Of a DNA stretch of 64,000 bases, positions 7,767-18,117 are shown piece by piece. A model generated the notes under the pieces. The model searched no databases and had not been told where the DNA came from. It saw only the letters and a program-made list of their open reading frames with translations. A program made the translations under genes and the position numbers. This stretch comes from Synechococcus sp. PCC 7335 (GTDB lineage Bacteria > Cyanobacteriota > Cyanobacteriia > Phormidesmidales > Phormidesmidaceae): assembly GCF_000155595.1 (NCBI RefSeq), contig NZ_DS989904.1, positions 690,477-754,476 on the forward strand, given 5' to 3'. Numbering within the stretch: position 1 is the stretch's first letter; each line of letters begins with the position of its first letter.

Positions 7767-9577
7767 TACAAAATTGTCGTAAAAGACACCGTCGAGCCTA
7801 GCCCTTCACCCATACTGATAAATTTTACCTTCCCACCCATGGCTTCAACGAGTCGTTGAGAAATTGCTAACCCAAGGCCAGTCCCTTCATACTGCCGAGT
7901 TCGAGCGCTATCCACCTGGCTAAAGGTTTGAAATAACCGGTCCTGTTTTTCTAGCGAAACCCCGATCCCGGTATCTGCCACACTGATCTTGACGAGTCCG
8001 GGCCACGTCTTTTTGTCGAACTCAAATGACTGAGGGTTGATCTCGGCGGTGATCGTAATGTTGCCTTCGTGGGTGAATTTGCTAGCGTTACTCACGAGGT
8101 TCAACAGCACCTGCTTTAGCCTTTGATAATTGCTGTAGAGCTTAATTTCATCTAGGGTGGCGGGGAGCACAATATTAAACTCTAGCCCCCGGTTCTCAAT
8201 ATGAGTCCGCTGCGATTTATCGATTTCTTCCATTAGCTCTTTCAAGCTGACAGCGCTTAGCTCAAGCTCCATCTTGTTGGCTTCGATTTTGGCAATGTCT
8301 AGGACGTCATTGATCAAATTCAGCAGATGAATCGCGGAATTATGTGACTCTTGAATGAACTCAAGCTGCTCTTCTTCATCGTCAGCCATATCGTCTAAGA
8401 CCAAACGCAAAAAGCCAATCATGCCGTTCAAAGGCGTTCTCAGTTCGTGAGAAGTATTCGCGAGGAAGTCGCTTTTGCGCCGAGAGGCTTCTTCTGCTTG
8501 ACGCTTGGCTTCTTCTAGCTCTTGATGCTTGCGAGTAAGTTCGCTATTGGTTTGGCGAAGGGCTCTAGATTTGGTACGCAGCTCACGGGTGATGGCTTCA
8601 CTTTCGCTAAAGAGTTTGGCATGGGCGATCGCAGTCCCTACCTGATCTGTCAGCTCATGAATCAGATCAATTTCAAATGACTGCCACGGCTGCCTAGGCG
8701 GCTGCTGCAAAACCAAAATGCTATTAGGCTGCTCGCGATAGCAAGTAGCAATAGTCAATACGGTGTAGGGTAGCTCACCTTCACTTTGTCTAAAATCTTT
8801 GATCACCGGCTTTAAGCTTTGCAGCGTATTCAAAAAGTCAGCCTTGGCCGATAGCGCAAACGTTTTGCCCAGGCAAGGATGCAAGTTCGGTTGATAGTAT
8901 TCAGCGACGACCGTTACCGTTTGCATTTCCTGTGAATAATCACAGACTAGGCAGCGATCTAGCTTGAACACACTCCCCAAACCATTGACTGTCTGCTGCC
9001 ATATTGTCTTGAGATCTAGCGTCTTACGAATATCAGAGGCAACGCTAGCTAGCAGTGCATAATAACCACTGCCACCATTGTTAGAAACAGAATTAGTGGT
9101 TACGATTGGCAGGGGCTGAGGGACAGTGCGGCGGCCAACGCCCACCACAACAGCTGAATTTCCATCTACCTGCAACCCATCGCCCCTTGGAATTGCTGAA
9201 TTGGCAGGCAAGGGGCTGAGCACGAAATCAAATCCGACTGGCTGATGCCCACAGCGGACAACGCATTGAAATTCTTGGGGTGATTGCTGCTCAACCACCT
9301 GTCGGACATGCTCCATATAAGGCACAACAGCAACTGGCCCGAACAGCACTTCAACCGACTGCTCTACCGACTGATCTACCGAGCCTTGTTCGCCTACGTA
9401 CTCGATACAGTCGGCCGCCTGAGGCCAGTGCATAGATAGAATTTCACCTTCTACCGTATGAACCACGACCAGCGTATTTAACTGCTCACCAGTTTCCGCT
9501 GTCTTGGTAGCTGAACCGATACCAGAGACCACAGCTAAATCGATTGAGTTAGAGGGAGGATGGACAGACCGAGACAT
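7733..9577 (-). CDS. GAF-domain sensor histidine kinase
   Basis: A 614-aa cytoplasmic kinase. Residues 1-170 form a weakly recognisable PAS-like or linker region with a small repeat (SVDQSVEQSVE). About 185-330 is a GAF domain (LDLKTIWQQTVNGL, RCLVCDYS, HELTDQVGTAIAHA). A coiled-coil linker (330-370) leads to an intact H-box, FLANTSHELRTPLNG, with the predicted phosphoacceptor at His377. HATPase motifs are intact: N-box LLNLVSNASKF (Asn near 497), G1 VADTGIGV, and GTGLGLAI. There is no receiver domain, so a separate partner regulator is expected. The signal is unknown. It is convergent with tyrA. Confidence 0.88.
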   Translation of the reverse strand: MSRSVHPPSNSIDLAVVSGIGSATKTAETGEQLNTLVVVHTVEGEILSMHWPQAADCIEYVGEQGSVDQSVEQSVEVLFGPVAVVPYMEHVRQVVEQQSPQEFQCVVRCGHQPVGFDFVLSPLPANSAIPRGDGLQVDGNSAVVVGVGRRTVPQPLPIVTTNSVSNNGGSGYYALLASVASDIRKTLDLKTIWQQTVNGLGSVFKLDRCLVCDYSQEMQTVTVVAEYYQPNLHPCLGKTFALSAKADFLNTLQSLKPVIKDFRQSEGELPYTVLTIATCYREQPNSILVLQQPPRQPWQSFEIDLIHELTDQVGTAIAHAKLFSESEAITRELRTKSRALRQTNSELTRKHQELEEAKRQAEEASRRKSDFLANTSHELRTPLNGMIGFLRLVLDDMADDEEEQLEFIQESHNSAIHLLNLINDVLDIAKIEANKMELELSAVSLKELMEEIDKSQRTHIENRGLEFNIVLPATLDEIKLYSNYQRLKQVLLNLVSNASKFTHEGNITITAEINPQSFEFDKKTWPGLVKISVADTGIGVSLEKQDRLFQTFSQVDSARTRQYEGTGLGLAISQRLVEAMGGKVKFISMGEGLGSTVSFTTILYQEPVMELGAT

Positions 9578-10057
9578 TATAGACGGGGTAAACGCTTACT
9601 TTTGTGCTTTATCTTTGTATTCTATGTGTTCTATAGAAACGCAAAGCAGCTTGTGGAAGGTGTGATATCTAAGCTTAGTTGCTAGTTAGCGTCTTAACTC
9701 GTCGCTATTTGTACTAGCAACTCCTTATAACTGGCAACGCTTCATTCTTATTCCTGCTTGAATATGAACCAACCTGTTATGCAAGGTTATCGCTTATTAC
9801 TGCGCTTGCTACGACAGTTACCTAAATTATCTAGTGTACTTGTGAAAGCGATCTACACATTTCTATAAAGCCCATAGAATTCTATAAAGCCCATAGAAAG
9901 AACTCATTCATTCATTTGCTCTTTCGACTCAATCTTTCTAAAGGCCCTGAGGGCTATCTCTGTTTTCAGACACTGGCAGTAAGACTTAGTATAAGTTCAG
10001 GCTCGCTCGACGGCTTTTTTATCTGTTTCCTTTCAACTTTTCCTTATTGGCCCATTC
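9578..10057. other. Divergent intergenic region between histidine kinase and lepA
   Basis: 480 bp. It contains a perfect 19-bp tandem duplication (9861-9898), each copy itself a small hairpin. There is a 34-codon ATG frame at 9764-9868 without a ribosome binding site that I do not call. No clear -35/-10 pair could be assigned for lepA. Confidence 0.5.
9861..9898. repeat. Perfect 19-bp tandem duplication, each unit a hairpin
   Basis: TTCTATAAAGCCCATAGAA occurs at 9861-9879 and 9880-9898. Each copy has 6-bp inverted arms (TTCTAT/ATAGAA) around a 7-nt spacer, so it could form two small stem-loops or one longer alternative structure in the lepA leader. Confidence 0.95.
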
Positions 10058-11863
10058 ATGACTGACGTACCTGTCTCACGACTGCGCAATTTCTCTATCA
10101 TCGCCCACATTGACCACGGCAAATCCACCCTGGCTGATAGGCTTCTACAGGAAACAGGCACAGTCAGTGCTCGTGATATGAAGGCACAGTTTCTCGATTC
10201 AATGGACATTGAACGAGAGCGCGGTATCACTATCAAGCTACAAGCTGCCCGAATGAGATATACCGCCAAAGATGGCGAGCAGTACGTGCTCAACTTGATC
10301 GATACGCCTGGGCACGTAGATTTTACCTATGAAGTATCTAGATCGCTGGCTGCTTGTGAAGGAGCGTTGTTGGTCGTCGATGCCTCACAAGGGGTAGAAG
10401 CTCAAACGCTAGCCAACGTCTATCTAGCGATTGAAAACGATCTAGAAGTGATCCCGGTGTTGAATAAGGTGGATCTCCCGGGCGCTGATCCTGAAAGGGT
10501 GAAGCAGGAAATTGAAGAAGTCGTTGGACTTGATTGTAGTAATGCGGTGATGGCCTCGGCGAAAGAAGGCATTGGCATTACTGAGATCTTGGAATCAATT
10601 ACGTATTTGGTACCGTCACCAGCAGACAATACGCAAGCACCTGTGCGGGCTTTAATTTTTGATAGTTATTACGACAGCTATCGCGGGGTAATTGTGTATT
10701 TTCGGGTGATGGATGGTGCGATCAGAAGTCGCGATCGCATCCGTCTAATGGCTTCTGGCAAAGAATACGACATTGACGAACTCGGCGTGCTTTCACCTAA
10801 CCAGGTGCCAGTAGATGAGCTGCATGCGGGCGAAGTGGGTTATATTGCAGCCTCAATTAAGTCGGTAGAAGATGCACGCGTTGGCGATACGATTACGCTA
10901 GTTAAGACACCTGCCGAAGAGCCCTTAGCTGGCTATATAGAAGCAAAACCTATGGTCTTTTGCGGCCTTTTCCCTACCGATTCTGATCAGTATGAGGATT
11001 TGCGCGAGGCGCTAGACAAGCTCCGGCTCAACGACGCAGCTTTACAGTATGAGCCAGAGACATCTAGCGCTATGGGCTTCGGCTTTCGCTGCGGGTTCTT
11101 AGGCCTATTGCATATGGAGATTGTGCAAGAAAGGCTAGAGCGCGAGTACAATCTCGATCTGATTACGACGGCGCCGTCAGTTATCTACAGGGTCTACACA
11201 GTTCAAGGGGAAGTCATTGAGGTTGATAATCCTAGTCTGCTACCTGAGCCGCAGTATCGAGAGAAAATTGAAGAGCCCTATGTGAAGGTAGATATCATTA
11301 CGCCCGAAGAATTCGTCGGCACGCTGATGGAACTATGCCAAACGCGCCGAGGAGATTTCCAAGATATGAAGTATCTAACGCCAGGACGGACAACGCTGGT
11401 GTATGAACTACCGCTAGCAGAAGTGGTGACAGACTTTTTTGACCAGATGAAATCGCGATCGCGTGGCTATGCCAGTATGGAGTACCAGCTGATTGGCTAC
11501 CGAGAGAACAACCTCGTCAAGCTAGATGTCAAAATCAACGGTGATACCGTCGATCCGTTGGCAGCCATCGTTCATCGCGATAAAGCCTACTATGTCGGCC
11601 GTGCGCTGACTGAAAAGCTCAAAGAGCTCATTCCGCGTCACCAGTTCAAGATTCCAGTCCAGGCATCGATCGGAAGCCGGATTATTGCTAGTGAGAGCAT
11701 TCCGGCCTTACGTAAAGACGTGCTGGCAAAATGCTACGGTGGCGACATTTCTAGAAAGAAAAAGCTGCTGAAGAAACAGGCCAAAGGTAAAAAACGGTTG
11801 AAATCTATTGGCACTGTCGATGTTCCTCAAGAAGCCTTTATGGCCGTCTTAAAATTGACCTAA
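10058..11863 (+). CDS. lepA: Elongation factor 4 (back-translocating ribosomal GTPase)
   Basis: A 601-aa translational GTPase that acts on stalled ribosomes. G1 is AHIDHGKST (about residues 15-23), G2 lies in RERGITIK, G3 is DTPGHVDF and G4 is NKVDLPG. These are followed by EF-G-like domains II, III and V. The LepA-specific C-terminal domain ends with [26 protein letters not shown] and QEAFMAVLK, which separates it from EF-G and BipA. Length is typical. The start [21 protein letters not shown] agrees with homologues. Confidence 0.97.
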   Translation: MTDVPVSRLRNFSIIAHIDHGKSTLADRLLQETGTVSARDMKAQFLDSMDIERERGITIKLQAARMRYTAKDGEQYVLNLIDTPGHVDFTYEVSRSLAACEGALLVVDASQGVEAQTLANVYLAIENDLEVIPVLNKVDLPGADPERVKQEIEEVVGLDCSNAVMASAKEGIGITEILESITYLVPSPADNTQAPVRALIFDSYYDSYRGVIVYFRVMDGAIRSRDRIRLMASGKEYDIDELGVLSPNQVPVDELHAGEVGYIAASIKSVEDARVGDTITLVKTPAEEPLAGYIEAKPMVFCGLFPTDSDQYEDLREALDKLRLNDAALQYEPETSSAMGFGFRCGFLGLLHMEIVQERLEREYNLDLITTAPSVIYRVYTVQGEVIEVDNPSLLPEPQYREKIEEPYVKVDIITPEEFVGTLMELCQTRRGDFQDMKYLTPGRTTLVYELPLAEVVTDFFDQMKSRSRGYASMEYQLIGYRENNLVKLDVKINGDTVDPLAAIVHRDKAYYVGRALTEKLKELIPRHQFKIPVQASIGSRIIASESIPALRKDVLAKCYGGDISRKKKLLKKQAKGKKRLKSIGTVDVPQEAFMAVLKLT

Positions 11864-12228
11864 AGCTAAGCTAAGTCGATAAGTTGAGTCGAGCAGCTTC
11901 ACAATATTCACAATAAATGCATCTTGATGACACTGATTAGATCTTAGCGATCGCCTTGTCAATCACAGTAGACGAGTCATTTTTGTGAATTTTTGATCGT
12001 CAGATAAGCCATTTGGGGATAGATAAGATCAATTGAAGTTTTAGTAAAACCTAAAACTACTGTTAAGTACATTTAACAATTTTTTGATACATTTTTAGTC
12101 AGCTTGGCCAACTCCTATCAGGCTTTTGGAATCTTCTTATACAAGAGCCTAATCCCTACTCTAGTATGTTATGCAGTTATTCACGTATGTAGAGAGCTAT
12201 AGCTAGCGACCTTTAGACATCGAAACCT
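11864..12228. other. Intergenic region before the UDP-sugar genes
   Basis: 365 bp, AT-rich. I see no ORF, no U-tract terminator for lepA and no repeat. The promoter of the downstream decarboxylase is presumably here, but I could not assign it. Confidence 0.4.
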
Positions 12229-13194
12229 ATGAGAATTCTAGTCACAGGGGGTGCTGGCTTCATCGGCTCCCATTTGATCGACCGACTGATGTCAGCAAAC
12301 CATGAGGTTATCTGTCTTGATAACTTCTACACCGGTCACAAGCGCAATATTCTGCGCTGGATGGACAACCCCTACTTTGAACTAATTCGTCACGATATCA
12401 CCGAGCCGATTCGCTTGGAAGTGGATCAGATCTATCACTTGGCTTGTCCTGCTTCCCCTGTCCACTATCAATACAATCCTGTCAAGACCGTCAAAACAAA
12501 TGTGGTAGGAACGCTCAACATGCTGGGGCTAGCCAAACGAGTTAAAGCTCGCTTCTTCCTTGCCTCGACTTCTGAAGTGTATGGCGATCCCGAAGTGCAT
12601 CCTCAGCCCGAAGAATATCGAGGTAGTGTCAATCCCATCGGCATCCGCAGTTGCTACGACGAAGGCAAGCGCATGGCCGAGACCCTCTCTTTTGACTATC
12701 ATCGTCAAAACGACGTTGACATTCGAGTCGTGCGTATCTTTAATACCTACGGACCCCGCATGCTAGAGAACGACGGCCGGGTAGTCAGCAACTTCATTGT
12801 TCAAGCGTTGAGCGGTCAGCCATTGACGGTATACGGCGATGGCTCACAGACTCGCAGCTTTTGCTACGTCTCCGATCTAGTAGAAGGGTTCATCCGCTTG
12901 ATGAACAGCGAGCACACAGGCCCTATCAACATTGGCAACCCTGGAGAGTACACCATCCTTCAGCTAGCTCAAACCATTCAAAAGATGGTGAATCCAGATG
13001 TAGAAGTCCAGTATCGTCCTTTGCCCCAAGACGATCCAAAACGAAGAAAGCCTGATATTACCAAAGCCGAGAAGCTGTTAGGTTGGCAGCCAACTGTAGA
13101 TTTAGAAGCCGGGCTAGAAAAAACCATTGCCGATTTTAGAAGCCGGATGGACGCTGCTGGCACCTTAAGCGAGAGTTTAAAGGCATCGACATAA
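12229..13194 (+). CDS. UDP-glucuronate decarboxylase (UDP-xylose synthase, extended SDR)
   Basis: A 321-aa extended short-chain dehydrogenase. It has the NAD-binding motif GGAGFIGSH (residues 7-15), the catalytic Ser in [10 protein letters not shown], and the YxxxK pair in [18 protein letters not shown] and [16 protein letters not shown] are typical of UXS enzymes, which convert UDP-glucuronate to UDP-xylose. The next gene, ugd, makes UDP-glucuronate, which supports this substrate. Other SDR epimerases (for example UDP-glucose 4-epimerases) are less likely given the [10 protein letters not shown]-like and [16 protein letters not shown] segments. Confidence 0.88.
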   Translation: MRILVTGGAGFIGSHLIDRLMSANHEVICLDNFYTGHKRNILRWMDNPYFELIRHDITEPIRLEVDQIYHLACPASPVHYQYNPVKTVKTNVVGTLNMLGLAKRVKARFFLASTSEVYGDPEVHPQPEEYRGSVNPIGIRSCYDEGKRMAETLSFDYHRQNDVDIRVVRIFNTYGPRMLENDGRVVSNFIVQALSGQPLTVYGDGSQTRSFCYVSDLVEGFIRLMNSEHTGPINIGNPGEYTILQLAQTIQKMVNPDVEVQYRPLPQDDPKRRKPDITKAEKLLGWQPTVDLEAGLEKTIADFRSRMDAAGTLSESLKAST

Positions 13195-13204
13195 GTCGTA
13201 GGAA

Positions 13205-13242
13205 TAGAGGCATTCAGAGATATTAGAGGCATTCGCAGATAT
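13205..13242. repeat. Imperfect 19-bp tandem duplication
   Basis: Two 19-bp units starting TAGAGGCATTC match at 17 of 19 positions (13205-13223, 13224-13242), directly after the decarboxylase stop codon. Confidence 0.85.
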
Positions 13243-13344
13243 AGCCATAGATGTAGACAGAGCTATATTCTCTGGCAGCTCTGCTCATTTCATCCCAAAA
13301 TAGTGTCTTCCAAGTTTCCCTTTAGAAACAGCTTATTCAAAGAT

Positions 13345-13380
13345 AGCCTGACCCTCTTTTGTAGAGTCGTTAGTCAGGCT
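13345..13380. promoter_or_regulatory. Perfect 8-bp inverted repeat upstream of ugd
   Basis: AGCCTGAC (13345-13352) and GTCAGGCT (13373-13380) can form an 8-bp stem with a 20-nt loop. No T-run follows on either strand, so it is not a standard terminator. It lies 75 bp before the ugd start and may be a leader hairpin or an operator. Confidence 0.45.
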
Positions 13381-13454
13381 CATCGGGCGTCATTTGACCA
13401 GTATTCATTTCACTAGTCATTCATTTAACCAGTAATCAAAAGAGTGGTATCGCT

Positions 13455-14807
13455 ATGCGTGTGTGTGTCATCGGAACGGGCTATGTAGGATTGGTAACTG
13501 GGGTTTGTTTGTCCCATATTGGTCACCATGTAATGTGTGTTGACAACAACGAGCAGAAAGTCCAGCTGATGAAGTCTGGGCAATCACCAATCTATGAGCC
13601 GGGCCTATCTGATCTGATGAAGTCATCGATGGAATCTGGTCATCTGGAGTTTACATCTGATCTTAATGCTGGGGTAACTCACGGCGAGATTCTATTCATT
13701 GCGGTCGGAACGCCAGCACTACCGACTGGAGAAAGCGATACCCGCTATGTAGAAGCGGTAGCAAGAGGCATCGGCGAAAACCTCAATGGTGGCTACAAGG
13801 TGATTGTGAACAAATCAACAGTACCCATCGGTTCAGGTGACTGGGTACGGATGATTGTGCTCGATGGGTTGAATGAGCGGCAGAAAGGAGAGGGTGGCGA
13901 AGCTGCTTTTGATGTGGTCAGCAACCCTGAATTTTTGCGAGAGGGTTCAGCCGTCTATGACACTTTCAATCCTGATCGCATTGTGCTAGGTAGCAACAGC
14001 GATAAAGCGATTGGCATGATGAAAGAGCTATATACGCCTTTGGTAGAGCGGCAGTTCTCCGAAGACAGTTCTGCACCGCCAGTCCCTGTCGTAGTGACTG
14101 ATCTGAGCTCTGCAGAGATGGTCAAATATGCGTCTAATGCCTTCTTGGCAACCAAGATTAGCTTTATCAATGAGGTAGCAAATATCTGCGATCGCGTCGG
14201 TGCAGACGTTACTCAAGTGGCTGCGGGCATCGGCCTAGACTCTCGCATTGGCAGCAAGTTTTTGCAAGCAGGTATTGGCTGGGGTGGCTCTTGCTTTCCC
14301 AAAGACGTATCGGCTTTGGTTCACACCGCTGATGACTATGGTTACGAAGCCGAGCTACTAAAAGCCACTATCAACGTCAATACTCGGCAGCGCCTGCTAA
14401 CCGTTGAAAAACTCCAGCAAGTGCTGAAGATTTTGAAAGGTAAGACCGTTGGCCTATTAGGCCTTACCTTCAAGCCAGATACAGATGATATGCGCGATGC
14501 GCCTTCGCTGATCATGATTGACAATCTCAATCGCCTTGGCGCCAAGGTCAAGGCCTACGATCCCATCGTGTCGCAAAGCGGCGTTAGCCAAGGTCTTTCT
14601 GGCGTCATCGTCGAGACTGATCCCGAGCGGCTAGCAGACGGCTGCGACGCACTGGTACTAGTCACTGACTGGGCTAAGTTCAAGAATTTGGACTACAGCA
14701 AGATGGCCAAGCTGATGAACGCACCGGTGATGATTGATGGTCGCAATTTTCTTGACCAGAGAGCGCTAGAAGCAGCAGGCTTCCAGTACATCGGCGTTGG
14801 TCGGTAG
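13455..14807 (+). CDS. ugd: UDP-glucose 6-dehydrogenase
   Basis: A 450-aa NAD-dependent enzyme that oxidises UDP-glucose to UDP-glucuronate in two steps. The N-terminal Rossmann fold begins MRVCVIGTGYVGLVTG. The catalytic cysteine is in GWGGSCFPKD, preceded by the conserved NEVANICD and GLDSRIGSKFL segments. The C-terminal UDP-binding domain includes LLGLTFKPDTDDMRDAPSL. Length is normal. Pairing with UDP-glucuronate decarboxylase suggests supply of UDP-glucuronate and UDP-xylose for extracellular polysaccharide. A good terminator follows. Confidence 0.95.
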   Translation: MRVCVIGTGYVGLVTGVCLSHIGHHVMCVDNNEQKVQLMKSGQSPIYEPGLSDLMKSSMESGHLEFTSDLNAGVTHGEILFIAVGTPALPTGESDTRYVEAVARGIGENLNGGYKVIVNKSTVPIGSGDWVRMIVLDGLNERQKGEGGEAAFDVVSNPEFLREGSAVYDTFNPDRIVLGSNSDKAIGMMKELYTPLVERQFSEDSSAPPVPVVVTDLSSAEMVKYASNAFLATKISFINEVANICDRVGADVTQVAAGIGLDSRIGSKFLQAGIGWGGSCFPKDVSALVHTADDYGYEAELLKATINVNTRQRLLTVEKLQQVLKILKGKTVGLLGLTFKPDTDDMRDAPSLIMIDNLNRLGAKVKAYDPIVSQSGVSQGLSGVIVETDPERLADGCDALVLVTDWAKFKNLDYSKMAKLMNAPVMIDGRNFLDQRALEAAGFQYIGVGR

Positions 14808-14875
14808 GCCAACAACTTGGGCTTGTCACCCTACTTATTGTCCGACTTAGACTGACTGACAAGATTCGGATTTAC

Positions 14876-14909
14876 AGCTCCATGCTTTAGAAGAAGTATG
14901 GAGCTTTTT
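14876..14909 (+). terminator. Rho-independent terminator after ugd
   Basis: AGCTCCAT (14876-14883) pairs with ATGGAGCT (14898-14905), with a 14-nt loop and a T-run immediately after. It lies about 70 bp after the ugd stop. Confidence 0.85.
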
Positions 14910-15216
14910 ATGGGCGTCCTTAACCACAACTTCGAGTAGTCGCTTCTATTAAGGCCCCTAGCGAATGACCTTTGATATCGCGTCGAAGGTCGCTCGGGAG
15001 CTGAGGTTTTATGAACGGCTGAGCGAGAAGTCCACATCGCCCTCCACGACTAGCTGGAAGTGCCACGATAGATGGTCTTTATCGCCCGGCGAGCTGCTTA
15101 GAGAAACCTACCGTGGGTAATCTTGCGGCGTCAAAACTATGGCCAAATTCAATTACTACGACAAAATAGCGTCTGCGACGTGACTCGCGTGTCCCTAATG
15201 AATCAGATACACGCTA
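14910..15216. other. Intergenic region between ugd terminator and CHAT gene end
   Basis: About 307 bp between two convergent genes. Short frames on both strands here show no coding character or ribosome binding site. I see no repeat and no RNA gene. Confidence 0.4.
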
Positions 15217-18117
15217 TTAATGCTTCAACATCGACCAGGTTAGTGGTGGCGTTGCCGGATTTTGATGCAGAACAGGAAGCCAGGATGCAAAAGGGAAGCG
15301 AGACTCTAGCCCTTGCAGTTGCTCTCTAGCATCTCTTACAGACTGATGCAGAGGATTACCCTGAGAAAAGGCAGTGAGGAAATGCTTGAGGAAGGATTGG
15401 GCGACGGCATCTGGTACTGGGTAGCGCATAACTATCGTAGGTGGCAGGTCGCTACGATCCTGTAAGTCTTGGATCAGCTGAAGACCATCACAGGCATTGA
15501 GAATAGAGAGCTTAAGGCCGCGTTCTGTCGCTTTTCTAAGAGCGTATTTAAGTTCGCCTAGGGTCAAGCTCTCGGTCGGACTAAGTCGAAGGGACTGCTT
15601 GCCGCCAGTACTAGCACTGTGCCCGGCGAAGAAGAGAATGTCCCAGGGCTGCGACCAGAGAACATCATTTAGATGCGATCGCCCTGGTTCTACCACGCAA
15701 GTTAACGCGACATCAGTAAGCTGTTCTAAGAGTAGGCGATCTTGCTCGATATCTAAACCACGCCCGTCGCCAAAAACCGCCAGTACCCTTACTAGGCAAT
15801 TGTCCTTGCGATCATTTTGTCTAATGACTGTACTATCAGCTTCAGTATCAGCTGTAGATAGCTGCCGGTAGCTTAGCTCGCTGAGTACCAGCTCCGAGCG
15901 TCGATAATAGTCAAACCACCTCCACAGATGTAAAGGCAGCGCTCGAATTCGCAGATCGCTCGCCTGCAGAAAGAACCGAGTAGAATCTTCCTGCCTTAGT
16001 GCCATCATCAACGCTTCACGCACGGGTCGAAATGAATCAGAGTTTAGCCAGTCATTGATACGCTCAGATAAATCTTGCTCTAAGGCTGAGCAGCGATCGA
16101 ATAGTTCTAAGTAGCTAACGTTAGTCACTTGCTCCGGTAGCGCGCTGATTCGAAGATCCTGGGACAGTTGCTCTGCTGCTCGGCAATAAGCCTGCTGCCA
16201 ACGCCAGTGACTCTCTAGTAATCGGTTTGCACTCGGTAGCCAAGCCGATTGCTCTACTTGAGCCGTTGCCCCTTCGTCACCAATTTGCACAGTGACTGGA
16301 ATACCTTTTTGCTCTTGCCGAGCTATCTTAAGCACTACTCGCTTTTCCTTCGGTAAAAGCGATTGAGGTGCTTTCTGAGTCAATAGCTGAGTCAGCTGTG
16401 AGATCTCACTCTGGTGCTGCTTATACAGGTCTATCTGTGCATCTTTTGCCGCTAGCTCCGCCTGATAGCGCGTTTCCAATCGCTGCAAAGCTTGGTCATA
16501 CTCGCGAGTCAGCGCGGCCTGAATCTGTGGTTTATCAGCGGCGGCCGGTACTTCCACCTTCACAACCACTACGCCATCACCCTTATTTTCGATGCTGCGT
16601 ACAGTCATGACTTCGCCAGTAGCGCTCATCTGCTGAAATGCGCTCATAAAAGCAGAGATGTCTAAGCCTTGACGAAAAATAAGATCTACCGTGTGCAGCA
16701 CATCTTGAAACAGCTTAGTGAAATCGCCTGGCTGAAAATTGCCATAGCTAGGGCGACGCTCATGCCGATTGCCCAAGAGATAGATATAGTCACACTCTAC
16801 GTTTTCAAGTTGAGTGGAGGTGTCAATATTCCAAGATTCCACGCAGCTACCGGTTAGCCGTACGCCGTGCAAACAAGTTCCTGCTAGCTGCGATCGCGTA
16901 AGATCCGCTGCCGATAAATCAGCCCCTGTCAAGTCTGCATCGGACAGATCGGCTCCAGTGAGATCAGCAGATTTCAAATCAGCTCCTTGTAGATAGGCAC
17001 CGCGTAAATTACAGCCAGCGTACGAGCGGTTACTGCCTTCGAGGCTAGTGAGCAGTGATCGCACCGCTGTGGGGTGTAAAAGCGTTTTACCTACCCGCCC
17101 ATAGTCTAAAGACTGTGCTCGCCAAAATTTTGTCCTGTATAGGTTAGCGCCGACAAAATCAACGGCGTTGAGCTGGGCTCTAGAAAAATTCGCCAGAGAT
17201 AGATCAGCTCCTCGAAAACAAGTACCGCCTATACTGGCAATTGCCAAGGCAGGTTCGCGCAGCCAGCGATAGCGAGGATGATCTGCCAAAATTCGCCGGG
17301 TTGTATGTAAGCATAGCCAAAAGAGCAGACCCGTATCTAAGGGGGTGTTGATCTTTGCTAACCAACCAGCGTGGTCTATAGTTCCAGGCAAAGCCGTTAC
17401 GGCAGCCGCCGTAGCGACTGCATACTCAAGCAAGCCAAATCGACTGCGTAGATTAGAGCGGAAGTGGGCGATTGATAGCAATAGAGCGCTGGCACTCGTA
17501 ATCACGCTCGTGCCAATCCAAAAGGTGATGATGGTAGTAATCACATCGCCTGTGACAGAATCAGGGCTCAGTAGCGCATCTATAAAATCAAAAGAGTGAA
17601 AGTATTCCCAGCAAAACAACACAATCCAGTTGACCAGACCAGCTAGAATCGTGCCCCAAACCGCCACGGTAAGATCCCAACGGAGCAGCAAAACGCTAAA
17701 GAAGCCAACCGTAGAGAAAGCAACAATGCCATCTACAGGACCTAAGAACCTAAAGTAGGTGGTGTTGACGGTATCAGCGATCGCCGTTCCAAATAGGCCC
17801 AAAAGGAAACCACTCAAACCCACTAGTACTAGCACACTAGCGAAACGGCCAAAGCCCACACCAGCTCTAGCCGTGCTGAAATCTGCGCTAGTAAGTATAG
17901 CGCCGGCAAAATTCGTGCCCTGAATCTGAGCGCCCCTAAAGTTAGCCCTAGTCAGATCTTCGTTCTTAAACGAACGCCCCGTTAGTCTTTGACCAGCAAA
18001 GTTTTCCTCCATCTCATTCGCATGGCCTATTTGGCCGCCATGAAGACTATTACGAAGACCAGCGTTCCAAAGCCCTTTGGCCGCCCCAACGAGCCACGAT
18101 TTCGTCATCGTAGTCAT
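15217..18117 (-). CDS. Membrane pentapeptide-repeat protein with C-terminal CHAT peptidase domain
   Basis: A 966-aa multidomain protein. Residues about 40-80 are pentapeptide repeats (LTRANFRGAQ type). About 90-290 hold several hydrophobic membrane segments. About 300-420 hold two more pentapeptide blocks (ADLTGADLSDADLTGADLS). About 520-560 is a charged coiled coil (RYQAELAAKDAQIDLYKQHQ). The last 170 residues are a CHAT (caspase/HetF-associated) domain with the expected dyad: His833 in FFAGHS and Cys876 in LNACDG. This suggests a membrane-anchored cysteine protease switched by its partner or sensor regions. The start is uncertain: ATG 18117 overlaps the upstream gene by 68 bp, while ATG 18012 would avoid overlap and begins at the first repeat. 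Confidence 0.85.
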   Translation of the reverse strand: MTTMTKSWLVGAAKGLWNAGLRNSLHGGQIGHANEMEENFAGQRLTGRSFKNEDLTRANFRGAQIQGTNFAGAILTSADFSTARAGVGFGRFASVLVLVGLSGFLLGLFGTAIADTVNTTYFRFLGPVDGIVAFSTVGFFSVLLLRWDLTVAVWGTILAGLVNWIVLFCWEYFHSFDFIDALLSPDSVTGDVITTIITFWIGTSVITSASALLLSIAHFRSNLRSRFGLLEYAVATAAAVTALPGTIDHAGWLAKINTPLDTGLLFWLCLHTTRRILADHPRYRWLREPALAIASIGGTCFRGADLSLANFSRAQLNAVDFVGANLYRTKFWRAQSLDYGRVGKTLLHPTAVRSLLTSLEGSNRSYAGCNLRGAYLQGADLKSADLTGADLSDADLTGADLSAADLTRSQLAGTCLHGVRLTGSCVESWNIDTSTQLENVECDYIYLLGNRHERRPSYGNFQPGDFTKLFQDVLHTVDLIFRQGLDISAFMSAFQQMSATGEVMTVRSIENKGDGVVVVKVEVPAAADKPQIQAALTREYDQALQRLETRYQAELAAKDAQIDLYKQHQSEISQLTQLLTQKAPQSLLPKEKRVVLKIARQEQKGIPVTVQIGDEGATAQVEQSAWLPSANRLLESHWRWQQAYCRAAEQLSQDLRISALPEQVTNVSYLELFDRCSALEQDLSERINDWLNSDSFRPVREALMMALRQEDSTRFFLQASDLRIRALPLHLWRWFDYYRRSELVLSELSYRQLSTADTEADSTVIRQNDRKDNCLVRVLAVFGDGRGLDIEQDRLLLEQLTDVALTCVVEPGRSHLNDVLWSQPWDILFFAGHSASTGGKQSLRLSPTESLTLGELKYALRKATERGLKLSILNACDGLQLIQDLQDRSDLPPTIVMRYPVPDAVAQSFLKHFLTAFSQGNPLHQSVRDAREQLQGLESRFPFASWLPVLHQNPATPPLTWSMLKH

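Noticed and set aside
9764-9868. 34-codon ATG frame encoding a basic amphipathic peptide
   Set aside because: No Shine-Dalgarno, and the stop codon lies in the 19-bp tandem repeat; probably chance.
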